Assembly: GCF_030005555.1 (NCBI RefSeq)
Contig: NZ_JASCQG010000007.1
Span: 1 to 64,000, forward strand
DNA from: Empedobacter sedimenti
Lineage (GTDB): Bacteria; Bacteroidota; Bacteroidia; Flavobacteriales; Weeksellaceae
DNA length: 64,000 bases
Direction: 5' to 3'
The position numbers and the translations under genes are program-made. Shown here piece by piece: positions 1 through 8,010 of this stretch; within the stretch, counting starts at the first letter, position 1, and each line of letters starts with the position of its first letter. The notes below the pieces were generated by a model that searched no databases, was not told the DNA's origin, and saw only the letters and a list, made by a program, of their open reading frames with translations.

Positions 1-70
1 AATTGCTCTGTTTCATAATTATCCCTAAGTTAATAAACTATATTTTTAAACGGTCCGGTTTTTAGGGAAG

Positions 71-268
71 ATTACACAATCAATAATAACTTGCCCAAAA
101 TGTGGGCACAAAAAAGAGGAAACAATGCCAGTTGATGCTTGTCAGTATTTTTATGAATGTGAAAATTGCAAAACAAGGTTAAAACCACTACAAGGCGACT
201 GCTGTGTGTATTGTAGCTATGCCAGTGTTCCTTGTCCACCAATACAACAGGATAAAAAATGTTGCTAA
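71..268 (+). CDS. GDCCVxC domain-containing protein (start codon unclear)
   Basis: This is a Cys-rich protein of about 65 residues. It shows a CPKC pair near its N-terminus, a CENC pair in the middle, the family signature GDCCVYC, and a C-terminal KKCC. The family is small, of unknown function, and usually found beside mercury or other heavy-metal genes in Bacteroidota, which fits the downstream Fur and efflux genes. The frame is open from 50 to the TAA at 266-268. No ATG, GTG or TTG lies upstream of the conserved CPKC region; the first in-frame ATG is at 125, inside the conserved domain. I place the start at the ATT at 71 only because homologues begin about there. The gene may have lost its 5' end or may use a rare start. 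Confidence 0.6.
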   Translation: MTQSIITCPKCGHKKEETMPVDACQYFYECENCKTRLKPLQGDCCVYCSYASVPCPPIQQDKKCC

Positions 269-347
269 ATAGAACGCATTTTATAGAAATCACATAAAAA
301 ATCGGTAGGTTTTACTAATTATTTGTAAACACTTATAAAAATAACTT

Positions 348-686
348 ATGCTATCAACAGAAAAAACATTATCAGAGGTAATTGAAATATTAAGACTAAG
401 AGGTTATACCGAAGATTTTAACCTATTGGAAGAAAATATCTCATACAAAATAGGAGGCGAAAAGGTCAATTTAAGTGACATAGTTATTGATAAAATTTAT
501 CGTTTTACAGGACTGAATGACTTGGAAGATGAAGCTATCTTGTATGCGATGAGAAACCAAAAAGACGGAGCAAAAGGGATTTTCGTAAATGGCTATGGCA
601 CGTACTCCGACAGTGTATCGAACAGCATCATAAAGCAAATAGCAGTTAACGAAGATGACAAGGATGATTGGACAATAGAAATTTGA
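348..686 (+). CDS. Small conserved protein often labelled phosphoribosylpyrophosphate synthetase
   Basis: This 112-residue acidic, soluble protein has no signal peptide. It resembles the 101-residue product at 16334-16639: both share an RGY-[ST]-DF motif near the N-terminus, a central RF-[ET]-[SG]-L-[ND] segment and a C-terminal YGTY motif. Databases commonly label such Bacteroidota proteins as phosphoribosylpyrophosphate synthetase, but at about 110 residues they are a third of that enzyme's length and I see no PRPP-binding loop, so I do not accept the enzymatic name. The gene lies 7 bp upstream of a Fur-family gene. The pairing of both paralogues with metal-efflux operons suggests an accessory role in metal stress; this is inference. 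Confidence 0.7.
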   Translation: MLSTEKTLSEVIEILRLRGYTEDFNLLEENISYKIGGEKVNLSDIVIDKIYRFTGLNDLEDEAILYAMRNQKDGAKGIFVNGYGTYSDSVSNSIIKQIAVNEDDKDDWTIEI

Positions 687-692
687 ATTAGA

Positions 693-1100
693 ATGACTGA
701 ATTAGAAAATGTTTTACAACAAAGAAATATAAAACCTACCGCAATGCGCTTGTTGGTGGCAGAAAAATTGATGCAGCAACAATACGCCATCAGTCATAAA
801 GAATTGGCAGAACAGTTCGAAAATGCAGATAATGTCACTTTGTTTAGAACTTTAAAAACATTTTTAGAGCACAAACTTATCCATACAATCGATGATGGAA
901 CGGGTGTTGTAAAATATGCACTTTGCCAATCCGGCTGCAGTTGTAATCCTTCGGAGCAGCACACGCATTTCCATTGCTCACAATGCAAACGAACTTTTTG
1001 CCTTACAGATGCAGAAATTCCCAACATCAATATTCCTCTAAACTTCAAATTAGAAGGTATCAATTTGGTGCTTAAAGGAAGGTGTGACAGATGCAATTAA
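693..1100 (+). CDS. Fur-family transcriptional regulator
   Basis: The 135-residue protein has the Fur layout: a winged helix (residues about 1-78, with the recognition segment NVTLFRTLKTF) followed by a metal-binding dimerisation part. It has a His-rich H90-x-H92-x-H94 motif running into C95-x2-C98, and a second pair C131-x2-C134 at the very C-terminus. The two CxxC pairs are the usual structural zinc site of Fur/Zur/PerR proteins. It is shorter than E. coli Fur (about 148 residues). Position between a small accessory gene and a CzcCBA-type pump suggests a zinc- or cadmium-responsive repressor of the downstream operon, but the metal cannot be read from sequence. Confidence 0.85.
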   Translation: MTELENVLQQRNIKPTAMRLLVAEKLMQQQYAISHKELAEQFENADNVTLFRTLKTFLEHKLIHTIDDGTGVVKYALCQSGCSCNPSEQHTHFHCSQCKRTFCLTDAEIPNINIPLNFKLEGINLVLKGRCDRCN

Positions 1101-1143
1101 AATAATCTGAAACTTTGCAATCCGATTGCACAAATTATTTTTC

Positions 1144-1151
1144 TATATTTG
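1144..1151 (+). promoter_or_regulatory. Bacteroidota -7 element upstream of the DUF6660 gene
   Basis: TATATTTG matches the TAnnTTTG -7 consensus exactly and ends 7 nt before the ATG at 1159. The transcript would therefore start at or within one or two bases of the start codon, giving a leaderless mRNA. No well-spaced -33 TTTG is present; the TTTG at 1114-1117 is about 26 bp away. Confidence 0.55.
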
Positions 1152-1158
1152 TACCCTA

Positions 1159-1485
1159 ATGAAATGGTTTCTCACAATATGGACTTTTTACCTGATGGTA
1201 CTCGCAGCGTTGCCTTGCAGCGATGCAAGCAATCAGTGTGAAGATACCGTTCCTAAATTTGAAACCGCCCAATCTCACGACCATAACCAGGATAGCGACG
1301 ACAATTGTAGTCCTTTTTGCTATTGCAGTTGTTGCAGTGTAAGCATCGGGTCTTTTAATTTCAAGCCTTTTGAAATCAAGCAACCTAAACTTGCTTTCGT
1401 TACTAAAAAAATCACAATCCGTGATTACACCTTAATTTCCCGCTACCAAGGAAATATCTGGAACCCACCCAAGTTTAATGTTTAA
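1159..1485 (+). CDS. DUF6660-family Cys-rich secreted protein
   Basis: From the ATG at 1159 the protein has 108 residues. It starts with a hydrophobic signal segment (MKWFLTIWTFYLMVLAALPC), followed by a His/Asp-rich stretch, a cluster CSPFCYCSCC and a C-terminal IWNPPKF motif. These are the marks of DUF6660, a small exported Bacteroidota family that travels with heavy-metal efflux genes. A longer ORF reaches back to 1126, but the -7 element ends at 1151 and makes 1159 the better start. A second member of the family lies at 14920-15306. Metal chelation in the periplasm is likely from the Cys and His clusters, but is inferred. Confidence 0.7.
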   Translation: MKWFLTIWTFYLMVLAALPCSDASNQCEDTVPKFETAQSHDHNQDSDDNCSPFCYCSCCSVSIGSFNFKPFEIKQPKLAFVTKKITIRDYTLISRYQGNIWNPPKFNV

Positions 1486-1737
1486 TTTTTACAGATTTTC
1501 CAAATGCTGTTGATGGCTGATGTTTAGCCTTAACTGATGATGCTCCTGTCATTCATTTTATAATGATATGTGCAATCCATTTAAGTTTTCCTGTTTGTTT
1601 CAGATAAATCCATAAAGCTTTTGCTTTTGTGATAATAGGCAAATAGTACGTTTTCCATTCCATAGACATTCATAAATCTGTTGGCTGCTTACCACAAGTG
1701 GCAAGTATATTTTTTGTAAAATATTAAACAGAAATAC

Positions 1738-4700
1738 GTGTTAGATAACATTATAAAATTCAGTATCAAGAACAAGCTTGTCGTTGGTATAATGACCTTG
1801 TTGCTCATTATTTGGGGAGTGTGGAGCGCCACAAAATTACCCATTGATGCCGTACCCGATATTACTAATAATCAGGTACAAATAATTACGGTTTGTCCCA
1901 CATTGGCGGGGCAAGAAGTAGAACAATTAGTAACTTTTCCTATTGAACAAAGTATTGCCAATATTCCAGATTTAGAAGAAACACGGAGCATTTCGAGGTT
2001 TGGTTTGTCGGTAATTACGGTTGTATTTAAAGACAATGTAAATATTTATTTTGCCCGGCAATTAATCAATGAAAAATTAAAAGAAGCCGAAGAGAAAATC
2101 CCGAAAGGAATTGGTACGCCGGAACTGGCTCCCGTAAGTACAGGTTTGGGCGAAGTGTATCAATACATCATCCATCCCAAAAAAGGAAGCGAGAAAAAAT
2201 ACGATGCCAAAGAATTGCGCACAATGCAGGATTGGATTGTAGCCCGACAATTGTACGGAACACCAGGAATTGCCGAAGTCAATAGCTTCGGTGGCGAGCT
2301 GAAACAATATGAAGTAGCCGTGAACCCGAACCGCCTTAGAGCAATGGGTGTAAGTGTTACTGATATTTTTACGGCATTAGAAAAAAACAATCAAAATACA
2401 GGCGGTGCCTACATTGATAAAAAACCAAATGCTTATTTCATTCGTGGAATTGGCTTGGTTACTTCTTTAGATGATGTAAAAAATATCAGTGTAAAAAATG
2501 ACGGTGGCAGTATTCCTATTTTTATTAAAGATGTAGCCGATGTAAGATTTGGAAGTGCGGTAAGATATGGCGCAATGACTTATAACGGCGAAGTAGATGC
2601 AGTGGGCGGTGTGGTAATGATGCTGAAAGGCGAAAACAGTAACGAGGTTGTCAATCGTATCAAAGAAAAACTACCCGTTATTCAAAAATCTTTACCCGAT
2701 GATATTATCATTGAACCTTATTTAGACCGCACCGATTTAGTAGGCAGAGCAATGAGTACCGTAGAAAAAAACCTGATAGAGGGTGCATTGATTGTCATCT
2801 TTGTATTGGTTATTTTCTTGGGAAATTTCAGAGCGGGATTGATTGTCGCTTCCGCTATTCCTTTAGCGATGCTATTTGCTTTAGCCTTGATGAATGTCTT
2901 TGGCGTGAGTGCCAATTTAATGAGTTTGGGTGCGATAGATTTTGGTTTAATTGTAGATGGTGCGGTAATTATTGTAGAAGCCACTTTGCATCATTTGGGT
3001 TTAAGAAAATCTAAGCAAAAACTTACACAATTGGAAATGGATAACGAAGTTTTTACATCCGCTTCTAAAATCCGTAGCAGTGCAGCTTTTGGCGAAATCA
3101 TTATCTTAATCGTTTACATTCCTATCTTGACGTTGGTAGGTGTTGAAGGAAAAATGTTCCGTCCTATGGCGCAAACAGTAGGTTTTGCAATATTTGGCGC
3201 ATTGATTTTATCCCTTACTTATATTCCGATGATGTGTGCTTTGTTTTTATCTAAAAAGCCGATGCACAAAGAAACCATTTCAGATAAAATGATGAATTGG
3301 TTGCAAAAAATGTATCAGCCTTTATTAGAAAAAGCCATCAAAATAAAATATTGGTTAGTGGGCATAACCGTTGCTGTATTTGCTTTTACACTATTTCTAT
3401 TTGGCAGAATGGGTGGCGAATTTATACCACAATTGCAGGAAGGCGATTTTGCCTTTCACTGCATTTTACCACAAGGAAGTTCATTAAGCCAAAGTATCGA
3501 AACATCAATGCAAGCTTCAAGAATTATTAAAGAATTTGATGAAGTAAAAATGGTGGTCGGTAAAACAGGAGCAGCAGAAGTACCCACCGACCCAATGCCA
3601 CCCGAGGCAACCGATATGATGATTTTGCTGAAACCTCAAAGCGAATGGAAAAGTGGCAGAACTTACGATGAATTAGCAGATGCCATTAATGAAAAATTAG
3701 AAGCAATACCTGGAGTATTTTTTGAAAAAAACCAACCGATACAAATGCGTTTCAATGAATTGATGACAGGCATTCGACAAGATGTGGCAGTAAAAATATT
3801 CGGAGAAAATTTAGATACATTGGCGTTGAATGCCGATAAAGTAAGCAAAGTTATTCAAACCGTAGAAGGTGCTACAGCTCCACAAGTAGAACGTGTAAGC
3901 GGATTACCACAAATTAATGTAGAATATGACCGAACTCGTTTAGCCAATTACGGCATTAATGTAGAAGACGTAAACAACGTTGTAAGTACCGCCTTTGCAG
4001 GGAAAAGTGCAGGTGTGGTTTTCGAAAATGAAAGAAGATTTGATTTGGTGGTTCGGTTAGATAGTATTCACAGAAGCAGTATTGAAGATGTAAATAATTT
4101 AATGATACCAACTTCCACAGGCAATCAAATTCCGTTATCACAAGTTGCTACGATTGATTATAAATTAGGTCCGGCGCAAATAAGTCGTGAAGCAGGAAAA
4201 AGAAGAATTGTAATCGGGTTCAACGTTGCAGGCAGAGATGTGCAAAGTGTGGTTGAAGAAATTCAACAAAAATTAAATGCACAGGTAAAATTACCACCAG
4301 GTTATTATTTCACTTACGGCGGTCAGTTTGAAAATCTGAAAGAAGCCAGCAATAGATTAATGATAGCCGTTCCTATTTCCTTGTTATTAATTTTTGTGTT
4401 GCTCTATTTCACGTTCCGTTCCTTTAAGCAAGCAGGTTTAATATTTACCGCAATTCCGATGAGCGCCATTGGTGGCGTATTGGCTTTAATGCTTCGTGGA
4501 ATGCCTTTCAGCATCAGTGCAGGAATTGGTTTTATCGCCTTGTTTGGTGTAGCCGTTCTTAACGGAATTGTATTGATAGGCACTTTCAACCAATTGGAAA
4601 AAGAAGGAATAAAAGATGTTTTCAAACGAGTAATCGAAGGAACAAAAATAAGACTTCGACCTGTATTGATGACGGCAACCGTTGCGAGCTTAGGATTTTT

Positions 4701-6105
4701 ACCGATGGCACTAAGTAGCAGTGCAGGTGCAGAAGTTCAAAAACCTTTAGCAACCGTAGTAATCGGTGGTTTGGTTACGGCAACTTTCCTTACGCTGTTC
4801 GTTCTGCCTTTACTCTACATCATTTTCAATTCAAAAATTAATTTAAAAAGAAAACCCAAAGTGAAACCTATTGCAACTATCATTGTATTGCTTCTGTCAT
4901 TAACAGGCTTTACAGCAAATGCACAAACACAGCATTTATCAAGTGTTGATGATGCGATAAATATTGCGCTTCAAAATAATCAAGCCATTAAAGCTTCAGA
5001 TTTAGAAATTGATGCCAGCAAAGCGTTGAAAAAAACAGCCGGAGAATTACCTAAGTTGGATATTAATGCACAGTTGGGACAGTACAACAGCACCAAATTC
5101 GACCAGTCTTTTCAGGTGTCACAAACCATTCCTTTTCCGTCATTATTCGGAGCAAAAAAGGAGTTGATTAATGCTGAAATTAAAGGTAAAGAATTGCAGA
5201 AGAACTTGAGTGTTTTAGAATTAAAAAACCAAGTACGTACTTATTATTATCAAATTTTGTACTTGCAACACAATCAAAAACAACTACAGGAATTAGACAG
5301 TTTGTACAACAATTTCATAGGCATTGCAAAGCTTCGTTACAAAACCGGCGATACCAAAAAAGTGGACATCAGTACGGCAGAAGCCAAGAAAGGCGAAATC
5401 AATTTGTTATTAAAACAAAATGAAGTTTTCTTAAATAATGCCGTTGCCAATCTGAAAACATTGATGAATACGAAAGAAGATTTTACCATATCAGGAAATG
5501 GAAATTTTCAGCCTTTACAAATTTCAAATTTGTTGGATAATGATGCAGTAGCCAATCATCCTGCTATTCAATCTTTGTATCAGGAAGCAGTTATTGCGGA
5601 AAAAACCAAAAAAGTAGAACGGGCACAAGGTTTACCCGATTTTACGATTGGGTATGTCAATCAGTCTTTAATTGGTTTTCAAAATGTGAATGGAGCTGAG
5701 AAGTTTTTCAATGGCGGAAACCGGTTTAATTCTGTAAACATCGGCATTGCAATTCCCATTACTTACGGTGCTACCAAAGCCAGAATAAAATCTTTGGATT
5801 ATAGAAAGCAAGCAGCCGAAGCCAATGCACAACAGCAACAGAGAACGTTGGCAACGCAAATGCAAAATGCTTTGTTGCAATACCAGCAGGATATGAAGCA
5901 GTTCAATTATTTTCAGCAAGAAGCTTTGCCTAATGCTAAAGAAATTGTTTCAGCAGCACAATTAGGTTACAAAACAGGCGACATCGGTTATGTAGAATAT
6001 CTTTTTGCCTTGCAAACCGCAACCGATATTCAGTTGAATTACCTCAAAAGTATTCAGCAGGTCAACCAATCTGTAATCAATATTTATTCATTCATCAATC
6101 AATAA
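1738..6105 (+). CDS. czcA: CusA/CzcA-family heavy-metal RND pump fused to a TolC-like outer-membrane factor
   Basis: The 1455-residue product starts with GTG. Residues 1 to about 1040 form a complete heavy-metal RND pump: TM1 at residues 10-30, large periplasmic loops, and in TM4 the triad D401, D407, E414 (segment DFGLIVDGAVIIVE), equivalent to the proton-relay residues known to be essential in CzcA. After a short basic linker comes a signal-peptide-like segment (about 1044-1063, ending ANAQ), then about 390 residues of TolC/OEP type. This single-gene fusion of inner pump and outer channel is known in Bacteroidota. The adaptor follows 6 bp downstream. CzcA-type divalent-cation efflux fits the triad and the neighbouring Zn/Cd ATPase, but Cu/Ag cannot be excluded. 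Confidence 0.93.
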   Translation: MLDNIIKFSIKNKLVVGIMTLLLIIWGVWSATKLPIDAVPDITNNQVQIITVCPTLAGQEVEQLVTFPIEQSIANIPDLEETRSISRFGLSVITVVFKDNVNIYFARQLINEKLKEAEEKIPKGIGTPELAPVSTGLGEVYQYIIHPKKGSEKKYDAKELRTMQDWIVARQLYGTPGIAEVNSFGGELKQYEVAVNPNRLRAMGVSVTDIFTALEKNNQNTGGAYIDKKPNAYFIRGIGLVTSLDDVKNISVKNDGGSIPIFIKDVADVRFGSAVRYGAMTYNGEVDAVGGVVMMLKGENSNEVVNRIKEKLPVIQKSLPDDIIIEPYLDRTDLVGRAMSTVEKNLIEGALIVIFVLVIFLGNFRAGLIVASAIPLAMLFALALMNVFGVSANLMSLGAIDFGLIVDGAVIIVEATLHHLGLRKSKQKLTQLEMDNEVFTSASKIRSSAAFGEIIILIVYIPILTLVGVEGKMFRPMAQTVGFAIFGALILSLTYIPMMCALFLSKKPMHKETISDKMMNWLQKMYQPLLEKAIKIKYWLVGITVAVFAFTLFLFGRMGGEFIPQLQEGDFAFHCILPQGSSLSQSIETSMQASRIIKEFDEVKMVVGKTGAAEVPTDPMPPEATDMMILLKPQSEWKSGRTYDELADAINEKLEAIPGVFFEKNQPIQMRFNELMTGIRQDVAVKIFGENLDTLALNADKVSKVIQTVEGATAPQVERVSGLPQINVEYDRTRLANYGINVEDVNNVVSTAFAGKSAGVVFENERRFDLVVRLDSIHRSSIEDVNNLMIPTSTGNQIPLSQVATIDYKLGPAQISREAGKRRIVIGFNVAGRDVQSVVEEIQQKLNAQVKLPPGYYFTYGGQFENLKEASNRLMIAVPISLLLIFVLLYFTFRSFKQAGLIFTAIPMSAIGGVLALMLRGMPFSISAGIGFIALFGVAVLNGIVLIGTFNQLEKEGIKDVFKRVIEGTKIRLRPVLMTATVASLGFLPMALSSSAGAEVQKPLATVVIGGLVTATFLTLFVLPLLYIIFNSKINLKRKPKVKPIATIIVLLLSLTGFTANAQTQHLSSVDDAINIALQNNQAIKASDLEIDASKALKKTAGELPKLDINAQLGQYNSTKFDQSFQVSQTIPFPSLFGAKKELINAEIKGKELQKNLSVLELKNQVRTYYYQILYLQHNQKQLQELDSLYNNFIGIAKLRYKTGDTKKVDISTAEAKKGEINLLLKQNEVFLNNAVANLKTLMNTKEDFTISGNGNFQPLQISNLLDNDAVANHPAIQSLYQEAVIAEKTKKVERAQGLPDFTIGYVNQSLIGFQNVNGAEKFFNGGNRFNSVNIGIAIPITYGATKARIKSLDYRKQAAEANAQQQQRTLATQMQNALLQYQQDMKQFNYFQQEALPNAKEIVSAAQLGYKTGDIGYVEYLFALQTATDIQLNYLKSIQQVNQSVINIYSFINQ

Positions 6106-6111
6106 GTACAA

Positions 6112-7398
6112 ATGAAATTCAATATAAAAAAAATCACGTTGATGACAGCCATAGCTGTTTTACTATTTGCTTTTTCTGCCTGTAAAAATGATAAGAAAGC
6201 AGAAGATAAATCTGCCGAAACCAAAACTGCAGGAAAAGAAGAAGCACCACACGAGGAAGAAACGCCAACCATTGCCACACTTACCGAAGAACAAATAAAA
6301 ACGGTAGGCATACAATTAGGCACCATTGAACACAAGGAATTAACAGCAACCATCAAAGCAAACGGAAATCTGAAAGTTCCCAATAACAATAAAGCCAACG
6401 CCACTTCTTTGTATGGCGGTGTGATAAGAACACTGAAAGTTCAAATTGGAGATTATGTAAGAAAAGGTCAGGTTATTGCAACCATTGCCAATCCGCAGTT
6501 CATCCAATTGCAGGAAGAATATTTGAGTACAGCAAGCAGAATTACGTTTGCAGAACAGGAATTAGCAAGGCAAAAAGAACTGAATGAAGGCAATGCAGGT
6601 GCAAAGAAAAATCTGCAAAGTGCTACTGCCGAATTAAGCAGTTTAAGAACCCGCAGAGCTTCCTTGCAACAGCAGATACAATTAATGGGCATCAATCCAG
6701 GTTCGGTATCAAACGGAAATTTAAAATCCGCATTGGTCGTAACCAGTCCGCTGAATGGTACGGTTAGCAACGTTTTTGCCAAAATTGGAAGTTATGTAGA
6801 TGTTTCTTCGCCGGTTATCGAAATTGTAGATAACAGTTCATTGCATTTAGATTTACAGGTGTTTGAAAAAGATTTACCACAGGTAAAAGTTGGACAAACT
6901 ATTCATTTTACTTTAACCAATAATCCTACTGCTGAGTATGATGCTACAGTTTTCAGCATTGGTTCATCCTTTGAAAACGAGAGCAAAACCATCGCCGTTC
7001 ATTGTCGTGTAAATGGTAATAAAAGTGGTTTAATTGATGGAATGAATATCACAGGAATTGTAAGCCTTAATAATGTAACAACGCCTGCTGTACCAACTGA
7101 TGCGATTGTAAATGCCGATGGCAAATACTACATTTTTGTACAAACCAATAAAGAAGCAGAAGCCCATCACGAAGAAGGCGAAAAAGAAGGCGACCACAAA
7201 GAGGGCGAAGAAAAAGACCATAAAGAAGATAAAACTGCTAAGAATTTTGAAAAGGTAGAAGTGCTGAAAGGCGTATCTGATATGGGTTACACCGCTGTAA
7301 CTTTTGTAAATGAAATTCCTGCCAATGCTAAAATTGTAGTTAAAGGTGCGTTTTTCGTCAATGCAAAACTAAGCAATGCAGGTGGTCACGAACATTAA
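6112..7398 (+). CDS. czcB: Efflux RND periplasmic adaptor (CzcB/CusB family), lipoprotein
   Basis: The 428-residue product has a lipoprotein signal with lipobox cysteine C24 (FAFSAC). A membrane-fusion-protein core follows: barrel-sandwich half (YGGVIRTLKVQIGDYVRKGQ), a coiled-coil hairpin (about residues 135-190), then the return half and beta-barrel. Residues about 345-380 are an unusual His/Glu/Lys-rich insert (HHEEGEKEGDHKEGEEKDHK) that could capture metal before transfer to the pump. The gene starts 6 bp after the CzcA-TolC stop, so the two should be co-translated to form a complete tripartite pump. Metal range is inferred. Confidence 0.9.
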   Translation: MKFNIKKITLMTAIAVLLFAFSACKNDKKAEDKSAETKTAGKEEAPHEEETPTIATLTEEQIKTVGIQLGTIEHKELTATIKANGNLKVPNNNKANATSLYGGVIRTLKVQIGDYVRKGQVIATIANPQFIQLQEEYLSTASRITFAEQELARQKELNEGNAGAKKNLQSATAELSSLRTRRASLQQQIQLMGINPGSVSNGNLKSALVVTSPLNGTVSNVFAKIGSYVDVSSPVIEIVDNSSLHLDLQVFEKDLPQVKVGQTIHFTLTNNPTAEYDATVFSIGSSFENESKTIAVHCRVNGNKSGLIDGMNITGIVSLNNVTTPAVPTDAIVNADGKYYIFVQTNKEAEAHHEEGEKEGDHKEGEEKDHKEDKTAKNFEKVEVLKGVSDMGYTAVTFVNEIPANAKIVVKGAFFVNAKLSNAGGHEH

Positions 7399-7410
7399 AA
7401 ATTGAACGCT

Positions 7411-8010
7411 ATGGTTTGGTTAAAATTTTATTTGCCGGTGTATTTGGTGTTGTATATTATGGTAGCTTTTGTGCTACCATAATACCGAACCTACAAGCAA
7501 ACGGGCATCAATCCCATAACTTTTGGCAAAACAGATATTGCACACGACTATATCGGTTTTGTGATGAAAGTATTGATAGCATTGCTTTTCGTTGCGGTAT
7601 TCATCTATTCGTTCAGCGATAAAATGTATCAATATTTAGTACCGATTTCTTATTTAATGAAAGACGTGTTTTTAATCATTGCATTAATACTGATACACCT
7701 TTCATTACTATGGATTTCAGTAGCGCAATATCAAATGAGTAACAGTTGGCGTGTCGGTATTGATGAAAATAACAAAACCGAATTAATCACAAAAGGATTA
7801 TTCTCTTACAGCCGGAACCCGATTTTTTTGGGAATGATAATCAGTGTTGCAGGAATATTTTTTATACTACCCAATACACTTACATTTTTCCTGATGCTTA
7901 CTACCTATATCGTTATTCAAATTCAGATAAGACTGGAAGAAGAGTTTTTGGAAAAACAACACGGAGAACAATATTTAATTTATAAAAAAACAACTAAAAG
8001 ACTACTCTAA
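7411..8010 (+). pseudogene. Isoprenylcysteine carboxylmethyltransferase-family membrane protein, interrupted by in-frame TAA
   Basis: Reading from the ATG at 7411, 23 codons (MVWLKFYLPVYLVLYIMVAF...) run into TAA at 7480-7482. The same frame then continues without a break (YRTYKQTGINPITFGKTD...) to the stop at 8008-8010. Together the parts make a normal ICMT-like protein of about 199 residues with several membrane helices and the family motif SRNPIFLG in the C-terminal half. Such methyltransferase-like genes are common partners of Bacteroidota metal ATPases. The break is one nonsense codon, not a frameshift. A shorter product of 149 residues could restart at ATG 7561 but would lack the first helix. 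The stop overlaps the next ATG by one base. Confidence 0.8.

Noticed and set aside
348-686. True PRPP synthetase
   Set aside because: Length is about one third of the enzyme and no PRPP or ATP-binding loop is visible.
2077-2307. Minus-strand and alternate-frame ORFs inside czcA, copA, topB and the helicase gene
   Set aside because: They overlap proteins with clear domains and lack independent coding character; they are shadows.
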